Positions 36,124 through 47,100 of a stretch of 64,000 nucleotides of DNA are shown here, piece after piece. Both the position numbers and the translations under genes were made by a program. Position 1 is the first letter of the stretch, and every line of letters begins with the position of its first letter. This DNA is from Verrucomicrobia bacterium Tous-C9LFEB (lineage in GTDB: Bacteria > Verrucomicrobiota > Verrucomicrobiia > Methylacidiphilales > UBA1321). The notes under the pieces were generated by a model. That model was given only the letters and a program-made list of their open reading frames with translations, was not told the origin of the DNA and did no database searches. Where the stretch lies: the NCBI GenBank assembly GCA_002304345.1, contig NEUU01000008.1, positions 62,001 through 126,000 on the forward strand, written 5' to 3'.

Positions 36124-37630
36124 GACCCGTTGGAGTTTATATTTGGCGGTTCTCCTTATCTCCGGCTGCACCATGGCTCCGCATTATGAGCAGCCAGCGG
36201 CACCGGTTGCGGGAGAGTGGCCGGACAAGGGATCCGGTGGAGCCACTGTCGGTCCCGTGAAGGAAGACAAGACGGCTGCAGCAGACATCGGATGGAAGGA
36301 TTTTTTCAAAGACGCGAAGCTGCAACATCTCATCGAACTTTCGCTCAAGAACAATCGCAACCTGCGTGTCGCCTCGCTCAACGTCCAAAAAGCCCGTGCG
36401 CAATATCGCATTCAGCGTGCGGAATTATTCCCAAAGCTCGACATGACTGCCGACGGCAGTGCCAAGCGCATCCCGAAGGATCTCTCTGGGACCGGCTTCA
36501 CCACCACGGCCCATCAATACGACGTGGGCTTGGGATTTACCTCTTATGAACTCGATTTATTCGGGAGAATTCAAAGTCTCAAGAATCAAACATTGGAGCA
36601 ATATCTGAGCTTGGCCGAGACCCGGATCAGCACCCAGATTACACTAGTCTCCGAAGTGGCCAATGCCTACCTCACTTTGCTTACCGATCAGGGATTACTC
36701 AAAATTACCCAGGATACATTGCGGAGCCAGCAGGAATCCTATGATATAGAAAAGCAACGCGCGGCACAGGGGATTGGCACGGATTTGGACGTCCGACAAG
36801 CCGAAACGTCTGTTCGGGAAGCCGAGTCCAATATGGCGCGTTACACCCGGCAAGTGGCGCAAGATCTCAATGCACTCACACTACTTGTGGGCGAACCCTT
36901 GTCCAATGAACTGATATCGGAAATTTCGAAGATGAGCGATGGACCGGATGATCGTGGCGTCCTAACCGAACTGGCTCCCGGCCTGCCCTCCGATCTGCTT
37001 GTTCGCCGACCTGATATTCGAGCGGCCGAGCATGATCTGAAAGCTGCCAATGCCAATATCGGCGCAGCGCGGGCCGCCTTCTTCCCCTCAATCATTCTCA
37101 CTGGCGGCATTGGGACTTCCAGTCAGAGCCTTTCCGGTCTTTTCGCCGGCGGACAGAACGTCTGGAACTTTGCGCCGGTCATTCGCCTGCCTATCTTCGA
37201 CGGTGGAGTCAATGCGGGAAGTTTGGATGCCGCCAAGATCAGTAAGAATATCGAGATTGCCCGATACGAATTCTCGATCCAAACGGCCTTCCGGGAGGTG
37301 TCCGATGCGCTCGTCGCGCGTAGCACGCTCAATGATCAATTAAAGGCCGATCAACTCCTTGTTGCGGCAGCGGCAGAAAGCTACCGGCTCTATGAAATGC
37401 GTTACAACGCCGGTGTGGATACCTACATCAACGTGCTCATTTGGCACCGCCAACTCTATAGTGCGCAGCAGGCGCTCCTGAATACGCGATTATCCCGGCT
37501 ATCCAACTTGGTCACTCTCTACAAGGCTCTCGGTGGCGGCTGGACGGATCAAACACCACCCGTGAGCCTCAAAACTGGGGCTCGATTACGGCAGCCAGAG
37601 GAAAATCAAACAAAGCTAACGGCAAACTGA
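36116..37630 (+). CDS. Outer-membrane efflux lipoprotein (NodT/OprM family)
   Basis: 504 residues with a lipoprotein signal ([12 protein letters not shown], then TMAPHYEQP as in NodT family members) and two TolC-like repeats rich in coiled coil ([39 protein letters not shown]). It forms the outer-membrane channel for the RND pump. The start at 36116 is chosen over 36086 because AAGGAAG lies about 9 nt before it and the lipobox position is then normal. It overlaps the pump gene end by 8 nt, indicating coupling. Confidence 0.92.
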   Translation: MCKTRWSLYLAVLLISGCTMAPHYEQPAAPVAGEWPDKGSGGATVGPVKEDKTAAADIGWKDFFKDAKLQHLIELSLKNNRNLRVASLNVQKARAQYRIQRAELFPKLDMTADGSAKRIPKDLSGTGFTTTAHQYDVGLGFTSYELDLFGRIQSLKNQTLEQYLSLAETRISTQITLVSEVANAYLTLLTDQGLLKITQDTLRSQQESYDIEKQRAAQGIGTDLDVRQAETSVREAESNMARYTRQVAQDLNALTLLVGEPLSNELISEISKMSDGPDDRGVLTELAPGLPSDLLVRRPDIRAAEHDLKAANANIGAARAAFFPSIILTGGIGTSSQSLSGLFAGGQNVWNFAPVIRLPIFDGGVNAGSLDAAKISKNIEIARYEFSIQTAFREVSDALVARSTLNDQLKADQLLVAAAAESYRLYEMRYNAGVDTYINVLIWHRQLYSAQQALLNTRLSRLSNLVTLYKALGGGWTDQTPPVSLKTGARLRQPEENQTKLTAN

Positions 37631-37755
37631 TTTTTCGTGAAAGGTTATGAATGACTTTTTTTAACACTTATCGATCCGTCGCCGCAGCCTTGTCGCTAAC
37701 TACCTACATGGCGATTTGCCGAGTCATCTTAATTTTCCATTGAGCACTCAACCCA

Positions 37756-38045
37756 ATGAAAATACTGGCAATTCAACTTAACCGCCCCGGTGATGCCATT
37801 CTCACGACGCCAGCCTTTCGATGGTGGATCAACATGGGCTATGAAGTGCATGCACTCGTGCAGCCCATTTCCGCGCAATTGCTCAATACCATGCCAGGCC
37901 TTTCCAGTATTCATTCGTTGGAACGGCAGAAGCTCCAGATCGGACGCGAGATTCGGCGTTGGCGGCAATTTCCCACAATCGGCTTCGATTGGTCCGTGGT
38001 CTTTTCACATAGCTCCGAACGTCCATCACCGTGGGCGTTTCTTTT
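37756..38045 (+). pseudogene. Truncated glycosyltransferase family 9 (heptosyltransferase-like)
   Basis: The first about 97 residues match the N-terminal Rossmann half of ADP-heptose:LPS heptosyltransferases: ILAIQLNRPGDAILTTPAFR, then FDWSVVFSHSSERP.WAFL. Homologues run to about 340 residues. Here the sequence changes near 38040 into an IS3-type transposase remnant, and the frame stops at 38106. The gene therefore lost its C-terminal nucleotide-sugar-binding half and is very probably inactive. Confidence 0.7.
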
Positions 38046-38374
38046 CGAGGCATCCGCAGTGACAATGGCTCCGATTTCATTGCCTATGCCATCCAGGATT
38101 GGATGAAAGATGGCCAAATTTAAACCATCTATATCCAACCAGGTTCCCATGGGAAAATGGCCACATCGAAAGCTTCCACAACAAACTGCGGGACGAATGT
38201 CTCAATCGAGAAATCATCGGTTCATTACTGGAAGCCAAAGTGCTGGTCGAACAATGGCGAATCGAATATAACACCAATCGGCCACACAGCTCGCTGGGTT
38301 ATCAAACTTCGCAAGAGGTGGCCGACCACTGGCAGACTACACTTCTGATCTGTCCTTCTTCTGGGGTCAGGTCA
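38043..38374 (+). mobile_element. IS3-family transposase (OrfB) 3-prime remnant with right end
   Basis: A transposase integrase-core fragment: IRSDNGSDFIAYAIQDW carries the second catalytic Asp (codon at 38061). An in-frame TAA follows at 38121-38123. A one-base deletion near 38147 moves the rest into the +1-offset frame: PWENGHIESFHNKLRDECLN (catalytic Glu) and NRPHSSLGYQT. The stop, the frameshift and the absence of OrfA and the 5-prime half make it inactive. On the minus strand the right end reads TGACCTGACCCCAGAAGAAG, resembling IS3-type terminal repeats. Confidence 0.75.
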
Positions 38375-40061
38375 ACCTCACTTTCGCGAACTCATGTCGA
38401 CTGTCGTAATTGAGCATCGGATCTTCACCACGTTCCAGGCGGCACAACACCAGCACGGCCATTATGACCAGAAAATTCGTGATCAGATTGGCCGCACTAA
38501 AGACGATCACTCCAGTCTTGAGCCCCCCCTGCACGGCCATGATTGTTTTGCCAATACCGACGACCAGCAATAGGAGCAATGCACATGCTTTAATGAAAAA
38601 TACTCCATGATGTGGAATGCCGTTACGTGGCATTGTACCGGACAGTCTCCGGTTCACATCGGCCTTGATAGCGCATTCCACCTTGATCCATGCAGCATAG
38701 AGAACTACCGCAATCGGCAGAATAACGGCCAGATGCCAGAAGAAGTCAACGCTCCACCCGATGCGGTACAGCCAGTACAACAGTGGTAGCAGGTAAAGAA
38801 TAGAGCCTAATATCAAGAGATGGACCAAGCTCAGGGCGCGATTGAGCCACAGGACTTGCGTCCCGACAAAGGGGGCCTTTTCCATCTCCTCGTAGCCAGT
38901 CTCTGTCCACGATGCCGGAGGATGGAAGTGCAAGTCTCCACCAAGAGCTTTCCATTGACGGTATAAGTTGCACACTATGATGGTGCCAACCATCAGCCAA
39001 AAACACGACCAAATGAAATTAAAGCGATAGGCGTAGTCGGAGCCTCTAAATATCCATTTTAGAAAATCGAAAAAAATCCCGACACTCAATCCTGCCAGGA
39101 CATTTGACCCGTTCGTGAGGATGGATTGTGCAGAGCAGAATTGACCATAGCGGGACTTCGGCTGAAGGCGAATATCGCATGGCATTCCTGCCAGCGCCGT
39201 GAGTGTACTGTGAAAGGTCCCAATCATCCCCGCGCCAAGCATCTGCAGCCAGAAGAAGGCCACAGGGGGGAGTGTAACAAAGAGCCATACCCAGCTCGAT
39301 ATAGAAAAGACGATGGAGAATACTGCCGAATAGGTGATAATCCGCAATGGATGCCAGCGATCAATAAAGATTGACGAGAAATATGCTGCAATGATGCCGG
39401 CGACCGAAACTACCGCAACGGCTTTCCCAACATAATCAAGAGTTAATCCCATCTCCTTGTAGAAAAAAATATTAAAAGGCGAGAGCGCGCTCCACGCCAG
39501 ACCCGGTGTAATGGCATAGAGAAACTTGGTCCAATAGAACTTGTGGGAGAAACTCTCCCTGAAGAAGGTTTTGAACCCGGCAATCCCGCGAGCATTCAGT
39601 CGCTCCTGGTCGCTAATTGGGGCGTATTCGCCTTCTTTTACAAAAAAACAAAGCATGCCGATTCCAGCTCCATAGAGAATAGACGTGCATACAAAAATCT
39701 CCTTCATATGACTTTCGGCATACTTAAATATGAAATAGTTATAGAGAAATCCAACCGTCCCGCCCACCACCTGCATCAGCCCGATAAAGCGGCCAATGAG
39801 CGTCACTGGCACCGTATCGTTGAAAATATACTGAAAAACGGAAGCGATCAGCACATCAGAGAACTGAAAGGCCACAACACACGTCCCTAGAACGATGATG
39901 GATACCATGGTCGGCGAAAATGAGAACATCCAGCCTGAGCGATGCAAAGAATTGGCGATATTATCCGAGTAGGCCAAGGGCAAGACGCTCATGCAGACAA
40001 ATGGCAGTGAGCCCGCAAAGAACGGGATGCGCCGTCCCCATCTGGTCCTCAGATAGTCGCT
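38367..40061 (-). pseudogene. MFS sugar transporter lacking its N-terminus
   Basis: From 40061 leftward the sequence is a membrane carrier starting inside the family loop 2-3 motif (SDYLRTRWGRRIPF), continuing through about ten hydrophobic helices to PMLNYDSRHEFAKV. The first two helices and the true start are missing. The frame stays open to 40142, but those extra 27 codons are antisense to a LacI-type gene. At the other end the stop codon TGA (38367-38369) lies inside the IS3 right end. Homologues are usually divergent from a LacI regulator, as the fragment at 40059 still is. Probably non-functional. Confidence 0.7.
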
Positions 40062-40832
40062 CTTGAAACTGAGGTACGCACACTGTTTGAAGCTGCAGAA
40101 GAGCAAGGCAAGCTCCTGGGTTACTCGATCGAGTATTTCCATTTTGAGAATTTACAGCCACGGACACTGAGTCGCTTATGCCGGATGTGGAAGGCACGAG
40201 GAATTCGCGGTGTGTTGCTCGGACCGTGCGATAAAGAATTATGCCAACCTCCCTTCGAGTGGAACGATTTAGCATGGGTGGCCATAGGCCACAGTCTTTC
40301 CTTGCCGTTGTTGCACCGAGTCCGTAGGGACTTCGATGCCGACATCGAAAGAGCCATCGCGAGGTTGACTCAAAAAGGCGGCCACCGACCGGGATTCCTG
40401 AGCGAACCGGAAAGCCACCATCTATTTCACACATCGCTGTTACGGTCAGCGCTGACCTACTATCACACATCAGGGGAGAGTTGCCCGGAGCCTTATATTG
40501 AACTTCCCTTCAACGATGTCTCGAGATTTCGCGCATGGATCAAGAGTATGCGGATCGACTCATTGATTGTCTCACGGCCAATGCCCCTACTGCAAAGTGC
40601 GGTAGGCAGGAAACTACCTTCGGTTATCTTGTCCCCAAACGAACAAGGAGTTATTCCCGAGAGATGTGATGGCTTTATCGCCAATTATCAGGCTATGGGC
40701 CATACCTCGATTAACTTGATGCATCACCTGTTGATGAACCGCCACTTGGGCATTCCGGAATTGCCGCAAACCATGTTGGCGTCATCTCCCTGGCATCAAT
40801 TCAGAACAGCGCCCGGCAAGTTTGCTCAATAA
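40059..40832 (+). pseudogene. LacI-family regulator lacking its DNA-binding N-terminus
   Basis: The frame reads ETEVRTLFEAAEEQGKLLGY, then RMWKARGIRGVLLGPCD, WVAIGHSLSLPLLHRVRRDF and HTSINLMHHLLMNRHLGIPE. This is the sensor domain of a LacI-type repressor common in Verrucomicrobiota sugar loci. The helix-turn-helix and the beginning of the sensor domain are absent; the sequence changes into the MFS fragment at about 40060. An internal ATG at 40185 could start a 215-residue product without DNA-binding ability. Confidence 0.7.
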
Positions 40833-41040
40833 TAGCCCCTGCGAAAAAGAAAGAGATTGCGAGTCGCCCACCTCACCGCCTCCATGCGCAAACTCCTCGT
40901 TCACCTCGGCTCCCTGTCGAATAATGATTCTTCAAGACAATTGCTGCAGCAAGGCACTCGCAACAATCATTTGATCTGACAGGCTCCACCAGTACCCTCG
41001 ATTCGATGGAATTTGCAGAAACGAGCAGTAAGGGTATGAT

Positions 41041-41068
41041 TTGACAAGAACTCAAACCAGTCTATAGA
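41041..41068 (+). promoter_or_regulatory. Promoter of the metal-efflux locus (leaderless)
   Basis: A consensus -35 TTGACA (41041-41046), 16-nt spacer and TATAGA (41063-41068) lie directly before the ATG at 41077. Only 8 nt separate the -10 from the start codon, so transcription would begin at or next to the ATG. Confidence 0.65.
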
Positions 41069-41076
41069 AAACCTGT

Positions 41077-41391
41077 ATGAAACCGAACCGCCTGATCTGC
41101 CTTGCACAGATTATGGCCGTTTTCATCGGGCTTCTTTTCTGCTTCCAGATCATGATGGGCCAAGCCGAGCATTTTGGTCTCATCGGCTGCTCCGGGCATC
41201 ATGCCTCAGCTTCTTCCGAGCCGAGCTCTCCGTCCAGCCCGGAACATTGTGTATGCTGCCAGCCCTTGGTCAATAATTCTCAGGATCTGGTGAACGCACT
41301 TTCGTCGAAAGCCTTTTTTATCGCAATCATTGACGATCGCATTGCCGATGGCCCAGTCAAAGCCATCGATCATCCGCCCCAATTGTCCTAG
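41077..41391 (+). CDS. Small exported or membrane Cys/His protein at the head of the metal-efflux locus
   Basis: 104 residues. A hydrophobic segment (LICLAQIMAVFIGLLFCF) serves as signal peptide or membrane anchor. The remainder contains CSGHHASAS and EHCVCCQPL, Cys/His clusters that could bind a soft metal. It resembles in layout the short metal-related leader proteins (DUF2946-like) found before Cus/Czc operons, but no firm family was recognised. It has a strong promoter immediately upstream and precedes the efflux genes by about 140 nt. Confidence 0.6.
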   Translation: MKPNRLICLAQIMAVFIGLLFCFQIMMGQAEHFGLIGCSGHHASASSEPSSPSSPEHCVCCQPLVNNSQDLVNALSSKAFFIAIIDDRIADGPVKAIDHPPQLS

Positions 41392-41530
41392 TCACGGCTC
41401 ACCGACGCTTTCTGCGCCGGTTACTCGCCGTTTCATCGATTCCACTCGTGGCAAGGCCCCGCCTTGTCATCCCGAAGCTCACGACCTTGTCGTGAGTCGT
41501 TACACTCAAATTGAATACAGGACAATTACC

Positions 41531-41938
41531 ATGAATCTCAGAAACATCATTTACGGTGGGCTCGCACTCACACTTACCACCGCAGCCATGGCCAGCGAAG
41601 CACCTCGCTTCAAAGTAGAAACCGGCGGCGACCGTTCCGTCAACGTGATCAGCGCCACGACGAAACAAATGCAGAACCAAGTCTACATTTCAGGCCTCGT
41701 GCGCATAGGGGCTCCTTATCACCCTTCGGTTGGCACGCATGTGGATGTCTATTTGCTGAATGCCAGCGGACAGACTCTGGCGCATAAACGGGACCGCATT
41801 ATTGTGACCTCATCGAAACGGGACCGGACGCAGGGAGGTCAATTTTCCTACGCTGTAAGTTTCGATAATGCGACCGCAGGGAACGCCGCGGTCGCGCGCG
41901 TCGTCTCTTGCACCGACACCCACAGCGATCCGAGCTAA
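41531..41938 (+). CDS. Exported hypothetical protein of the metal-efflux locus
   Basis: 135 residues with a signal peptide (IIYGGLALTLTTAAMA, cleavage near ASEAPR). The mature part is predicted beta-rich (QVYISGLVRIGAPY, HVDVYLLNASGQTL). No recognised family and no Cys/His cluster. The ATG at 41531 is preferred to 41330 because it starts directly at the signal peptide. The gene is 69 nt upstream of the outer-membrane efflux gene, so it is likely cotranscribed and may act in the periplasm. Confidence 0.65.
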   Translation: MNLRNIIYGGLALTLTTAAMASEAPRFKVETGGDRSVNVISATTKQMQNQVYISGLVRIGAPYHPSVGTHVDVYLLNASGQTLAHKRDRIIVTSSKRDRTQGGQFSYAVSFDNATAGNAAVARVVSCTDTHSDPS

Positions 41939-42007
41939 ATCGTCCGATCCACAATCGGCATCATGCCGGGACGGTCCAATTCCTACTCGGCAGCTTCAGG
42001 AAACATC

Positions 42008-43333
42008 ATGTTACGAATTCATCTCAGAAGAAATGTCTTCATCTTGAGCGCATTTATACTTGCCACGCTCATCCATCACGGTCACGGTGCCGACGCGTCC
42101 TCGTCCGAATCATGGGACGTTGAGTCGCTCGTCGCTCAAGCACTGGCTCACAATGCCGAGCTGAAGTTTTATGCGGCAGAAGTCGCCGCAGCCAAAGGAC
42201 AACGCACCCAGGCGGGTCTCTGGAAAAATCCTGAAGTCTCCGGTGAGTACGGCACCCGCCGCATCTCGGATACCGAGGGCACCCTGCAGGGGGACGGCTT
42301 TACGCGGAGCGTCGCCCTATCCCAGACTTTTGAGTTTCCGGGGAAAGGTTCCTTGCGAAAGGCAATCGCGAACAAGGATATCGAAATTGCTGAATTAGGA
42401 CTCAAACAATTTCAGCTCGCCTTGACGGCAAGGGTACAAATGCTGGCGTACCGCTATCAATCAGCTTCGATCAATGCCACGGCAGCAGAAGAAATCAGCG
42501 AACGTAGCCACGCGCTCATTGAGCTTTTAAAGAAAAGACCCATCGCCGGTGTCACGCAGTTATTGGAGCTTCGCGTCATCGAGGGCTCCCTGATTGAACT
42601 CCATCGAACGGCCAAGGAATTTATGCAAGAGCGGGAAGAAGCACGCTTGGAACTCAACGCCCTCATCGGACGTCCCTCCAGCCAATCACTCGTCATTCGA
42701 TCCAAATTCAGCCCTCCCGCTTATCAGCTGGATGCCAATCAACTCATACTCGCGGGGCTCAATCAAAATCTACAACTCAAGGGCCGTATCGCTGAATTGG
42801 AAAAAACAGTGCGACAGGTGAGCGCCGCCAGACTGGAAACCGCTCCAGATTTTTCCATTGGTCCTTTTTTCAGCCAGGACAAGGCCGGAGATCTGGAGGA
42901 GAATTTCGGCGGCAGCCTGTCGATGACCTTGCCGTTTTGGAATTGGAATCAGGGAAATGTGGCCACGGCCAAGGCGCGTCGCGAACAAGCCGATGCGCTG
43001 CTGCTGGAAGCTCGTCGCAAAGTGGAGTCCGAAATCGCCCGCCGCTGCCGCGCATACGAACTCTGCCGCAAGCAACTCAACCAGATGCCCGCTGATATCA
43101 TCGACAAGCTTCGGGATGCCTCTGATCTGGCCGACCGCCAATATCGAACCGGGGCGGTCAACGTTCAGCTTTTCCTGGAAGTGCAGCGCGAGTTTCTTAA
43201 TGCTCAGAAAATCCGGAACGAAGCCACCGTAGATCTCTGGAGTCATTGGTTCGATCTGGCGCTGTTGACAGGGGGTGCCATTCCCCTCACCCCCTCAATT
43301 TCCCAAGCGACGAAAACGGAAGGAACCCGATAG
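42008..43333 (+). CDS. TolC-family outer-membrane channel of heavy-metal efflux (CzcC-like)
   Basis: 441 residues with a signal peptide (FILSAFILATLIHHGHGADA) and TolC-type helical repeats (ESLVAQALAHNAELKFYAAE; GLWKNPEVSGEYG; DFSIGPFFSQDKAGDLEENF). The GLW.NPE block is frequent in CzcC/CusC-like proteins. It lacks a lipobox. The start at 42008 is chosen over 41963 because it yields a proper signal peptide. The adaptor gene follows immediately, with the stop and next ATG 2 nt apart. Confidence 0.87.
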   Translation: MLRIHLRRNVFILSAFILATLIHHGHGADASSSESWDVESLVAQALAHNAELKFYAAEVAAAKGQRTQAGLWKNPEVSGEYGTRRISDTEGTLQGDGFTRSVALSQTFEFPGKGSLRKAIANKDIEIAELGLKQFQLALTARVQMLAYRYQSASINATAAEEISERSHALIELLKKRPIAGVTQLLELRVIEGSLIELHRTAKEFMQEREEARLELNALIGRPSSQSLVIRSKFSPPAYQLDANQLILAGLNQNLQLKGRIAELEKTVRQVSAARLETAPDFSIGPFFSQDKAGDLEENFGGSLSMTLPFWNWNQGNVATAKARREQADALLLEARRKVESEIARRCRAYELCRKQLNQMPADIIDKLRDASDLADRQYRTGAVNVQLFLEVQREFLNAQKIRNEATVDLWSHWFDLALLTGGAIPLTPSISQATKTEGTR

Positions 43334-43335
43334 CC

Positions 43336-44160
43336 ATGAAAAACAACTCTCAATGGGTATTTGCGGTGTGGTTGTTGATCCTGTCTTTCGGAGTGAGCGG
43401 CTGCGGATCGAAACATGACGAGGGCGACGGTCACGATCACGGAAATAAATCCACTGAAAGCAAAAAGGCCATCGAAGAACACGCTGATCATGGCGGCAAG
43501 AATGCCAGCGCTTCCTATCAGGAAGGCAAAGGAATCAGCCTACCGGAGGAAACACAAAAATCGCTCGGTTTGGAACTGGTCGAAGTCGGAGAACGGGAAC
43601 TGGCTCCCGCGCTCTCTCTGACCGCTCAGATTTATCGTGCGTCTTCGGAAAATTCTCGGGCACATGGAAAGGAACGATCCGGCAACGCCTACGCTTCGGC
43701 CCTGATATCCAGAGAGCTCGCAGAAAAATTGGCTCCCGGGAAAAAAGTGTACTTTACGACCAAGGGCAAGAATGACTCGTCTCATGACGGGACAATATGG
43801 AAAATCGATTCTGTCCAGATGGCCGTGCTCGGCAAGGTTGAGGTGCTTTTAGAGTTACCCGATCCCAATCACAGTTTGGCGGTTGGAGATTTTGTCGAAG
43901 CCCGGGTGCCTCTCGGAGATAATCGCAAAACGCTGGCCATTCCGCGCACCGGCCTGCTGGAAACATCCACAGGAACCTATGCCTTCGTGCAGAATGGCGA
44001 TTACCTGCTGCGCACCCAAGTCAAAATAGGACTACAGACCAGCGATGCCGTGGAAATCACTGAAGGTCTGTATGAAGGAGATACCGTCGTGGCGAGTCCG
44101 GTTGAAGCCCTGTATCTCATCGAACTCCGCGCCACCAAGGGTGGCGGTCACTGTCACTAG
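43336..44160 (+). CDS. RND adaptor lipoprotein of heavy-metal efflux (CzcB-like, short)
   Basis: 274 residues with a lipobox (SFGVSGC) and a His/Asp-rich N-terminal stretch (HDEGDGHDHGNK, EEHADHGGK) able to bind divalent metals, a common CzcB feature. The C-terminal part has the beta-barrel and membrane-proximal signature (AIPRTGLLETSTGTYAFVQN, VEITEGLYEGDTVV). Typical CzcB proteins have about 350-500 residues. Here no clear alpha-hairpin or second lipoyl half is visible, so the adaptor is unusually compact. It precedes the pump gene by 9 nt. Confidence 0.8.
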   Translation: MKNNSQWVFAVWLLILSFGVSGCGSKHDEGDGHDHGNKSTESKKAIEEHADHGGKNASASYQEGKGISLPEETQKSLGLELVEVGERELAPALSLTAQIYRASSENSRAHGKERSGNAYASALISRELAEKLAPGKKVYFTTKGKNDSSHDGTIWKIDSVQMAVLGKVEVLLELPDPNHSLAVGDFVEARVPLGDNRKTLAIPRTGLLETSTGTYAFVQNGDYLLRTQVKIGLQTSDAVEITEGLYEGDTVVASPVEALYLIELRATKGGGHCH

Positions 44161-44169
44161 AGATTTTTT

Positions 44170-47100
44170 ATGATTGATAAAATTCTGGAATTCTCCATGC
44201 GTCAACGCTCCTTCGTGGTACTGGCGACACTCACCTTGCTAGGTGCCGGCATCTGGTCCGCGTTTCATCTGCCCATTGATGTGACGCCGGACATCACCAA
44301 TGTACAGGTACAAATCAACACGGAAGTGGAAGGACTGGCCCCCGAGGAAATCGAAAAGCTCGTCACCTACCCGATTGAAATGGAGATGGCAGGCATTCAA
44401 GGCATGCTGGAACTCCGTTCACTCTCGAAAAACGGGCTGTCACAAGTCACCCTCGTTTTCAAAGATGGCACTGACATTTACCGGGCGCGGCAATTGACCA
44501 GCGAACGATTGATCAATGCGGCCGAGGAATTGCCCGAGGGTCTCACGCCCAAACTCGCTCCAATCTCAACGGGTCTGGGTGAAATTTTCTATTACGTGGT
44601 CGATTACAAAAAGGATTTCAAAAACAAGCCCCGGAACCGCAAGGAGCAGTTGATGGAACTGAAGCTGATCCATGACTTCATCATCAAGCCGAAACTGCGC
44701 ACGGTTCCCGGCATTGCCGAAATCAGCGCGTCCGGTGGCTACGAAAAACAGATCGTCGTGCTACCCCGCCCTGAAAAGCTTCTTGCCACGGGCGTGACCT
44801 TCTCCGAGTTGGTCAACATCATCAAAGAAAATGTGGATAACGCGGGCGGCGGTTCTGTCCAGATCGGCGGCGAACAAATCACCATTCGCACCGAGGGCCG
44901 CGTGCAAACACCCGCCCAGATCGCCCAACTACCAATCAAATTTCGCTCCGGCAGCACTCCTCTCAAAATCAGCGATCTGGCCGAGATCGGCATTGACTCC
45001 AACGTGCGCACCGGGTCTGCCACCTACAACGGGCGGGAAGCGGTGCTCGGATCGGCTTTGATGCTGGCAGGGGAAAACAGCCGGATTGTAGCCAAACGCG
45101 TAGCGAATCAACTCAAGCAAATCGAGCCTCAGTTACCGGAAGGAGTCGGAATCGAAACGGTGTATGATCGTACAGTGCTGGTGGATCGGACCATTAGCAC
45201 CGTCGGAAAAAATCTTTTTGAAGGGGCCATTTTAGTCGTGGCAGTTCTTCTTTTTATGCTGGGTAACTGGCGGTCTGCGCTGATCGTTTCTGCCGCAATT
45301 CCACTCTCCTTTCTATTCGCCATCACCGGTATGGTGCAGACGCGCCTATCCGGAAACCTGATGAGTCTTGGTGCTGTCGACTTTGGCCTGATCATTGATG
45401 GGGCAGTGGTCATGGTGGAAAATATCGTGCGACGCGTGGGACTGGCACAACATCATCGCGGTCGAAACCTCACCGCGGAGGAGCGTAGTCAGGTCGTGCT
45501 TAACGCCGCGAAGGAAGTGGGAACGCCCACGTTCTTTGGCGTTCTGATCATCACCATTGTGTATCTGCCTATTCTTTCCCTTACCGGAGTCGAAGGTAAA
45601 ATGTTTACGCCGATGGCGTGGACCGTCATTTTCGCACTGATTGGCGCATTGATTCTGGCGCTGACACTCATGCCAGTGCTTTGTTCTTATTTCCTAACCG
45701 GAGCAATCAGTGAAAAGGATAACAAAGCGATCCTGTGGCTGAAATCCCTCTACGCGCCCCTTCTCGATGCCGCCATGCGCGCCCGCGGGCTTGCCTTGGG
45801 AGGAGCGGTGTCTTTGTTCGCCCTGTCACTAGTAATCTTCACCCGGCTTGGCGCAGAGTTCGCCCCCCAACTGGACGAGGGATCATTCGCCACGCACATG
45901 ATCCGCACGACAAGCGTAGGACTGGATGCCTCGATTGCCATGCAGGAAAAAGCAGAGAAGGTATTGCGGGAGAAATTCCCGGAAGTCACCCACACATTCA
46001 GTCGAATCGGCACGGCGGAGATTGCCACCGACCCCATGGGCGTCAATGTCTCCGACACTTATATTTTCTACAAACAGCAGAAAGAATGGACCAGCGCCAC
46101 AAGCAAAGATGAACTGGCCAACAAGATGAGCCGGGAACTCAGCATACAGATTCCGGGCCAAGCCTATCTGTTTTCGCAGCCTATTGAAATGCGTTTCAAT
46201 GAAATCCTGGAGGGCACGCGCGCTGACCTGGCGGTGAAAGTTTTCGGCGATGACTTCACTGAGATCGAACGCATTGCAGAAGAAGTTCGCGAAGTGCTGG
46301 ACAAAATTCCCGGTGCCGCCGATGTGGAGTTCGATGCCCTGGGCAAGGCGCCCATGCTGGAAATCAAACTCAACCGGGAAGCCATGACCCGCTACAATAT
46401 CCACGCTTCGGAAATCAATGAAACGGTCAAGGCGGCGTTAGCGGGCAGCGAAGCGGGACGTCTCATCGACGGCAACCGCCGCTATCCCATTGTCGTGCGC
46501 CTGCCAGAGGATCTTCGCAAGCGTATTAGTGAAATGAAGCAACTCCCCGTTCGCACCTCGGACGGCGGATTGCTCACGCTGGGACAAGTGGCCGATTTCG
46601 AGGTTGGTGAGAAAGTGAATACCATCGCTCGTGAGTATGGTCAGCGTCGCGCCGCCATCATGGTGAATCTGCGTGGACGTGATGTGGAGAGCTACGTCCT
46701 GGAAGCACAAAAGAAGGTCAACGAGCAAATCAAATTACCAACTGGCTACACCATCGAATTTGGTGGCCAGTTCAAAAATCTGCAAGAAGCCCGAGCCCGG
46801 CTGACAGTGATTGTTCCCGTCGCGCTGCTCGTGATCTTCGTCCTGATCTTCATGGCCTTCGGAAGTCTCCGTCAAGCCGCACTCATCTATACCGGCATAC
46901 CTCTGGCGGTCACGGGAGGAATCTATGCCCTATGGCTGCGTGGAATGCCATTTAGTATCAGCGCAGGCATTGGATTCATCGCCCTTTCCGGTGTCGCGGT
47001 GCTGAACGGCGTAATGCTGGTCACCTACTTCAACCAACTGCGCGAGTCTGGCAAGAGCCTCATGGAAGCCGTCCGCGAAGGATCTTTGACCCGGTTGCGA

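Noticed and set aside
37631-37755. Possible terminator after the outer-membrane efflux gene (AAAG ... CTTTTTTT)
   Set aside because: The stem would be only about 4 bp, too weak to call.
40873-41055. 60-codon minus-strand frame between the LacI fragment and the metal locus
   Set aside because: No signal, domain or ribosome-binding site; it overlaps the strong plus-strand promoter at 41041-41068.
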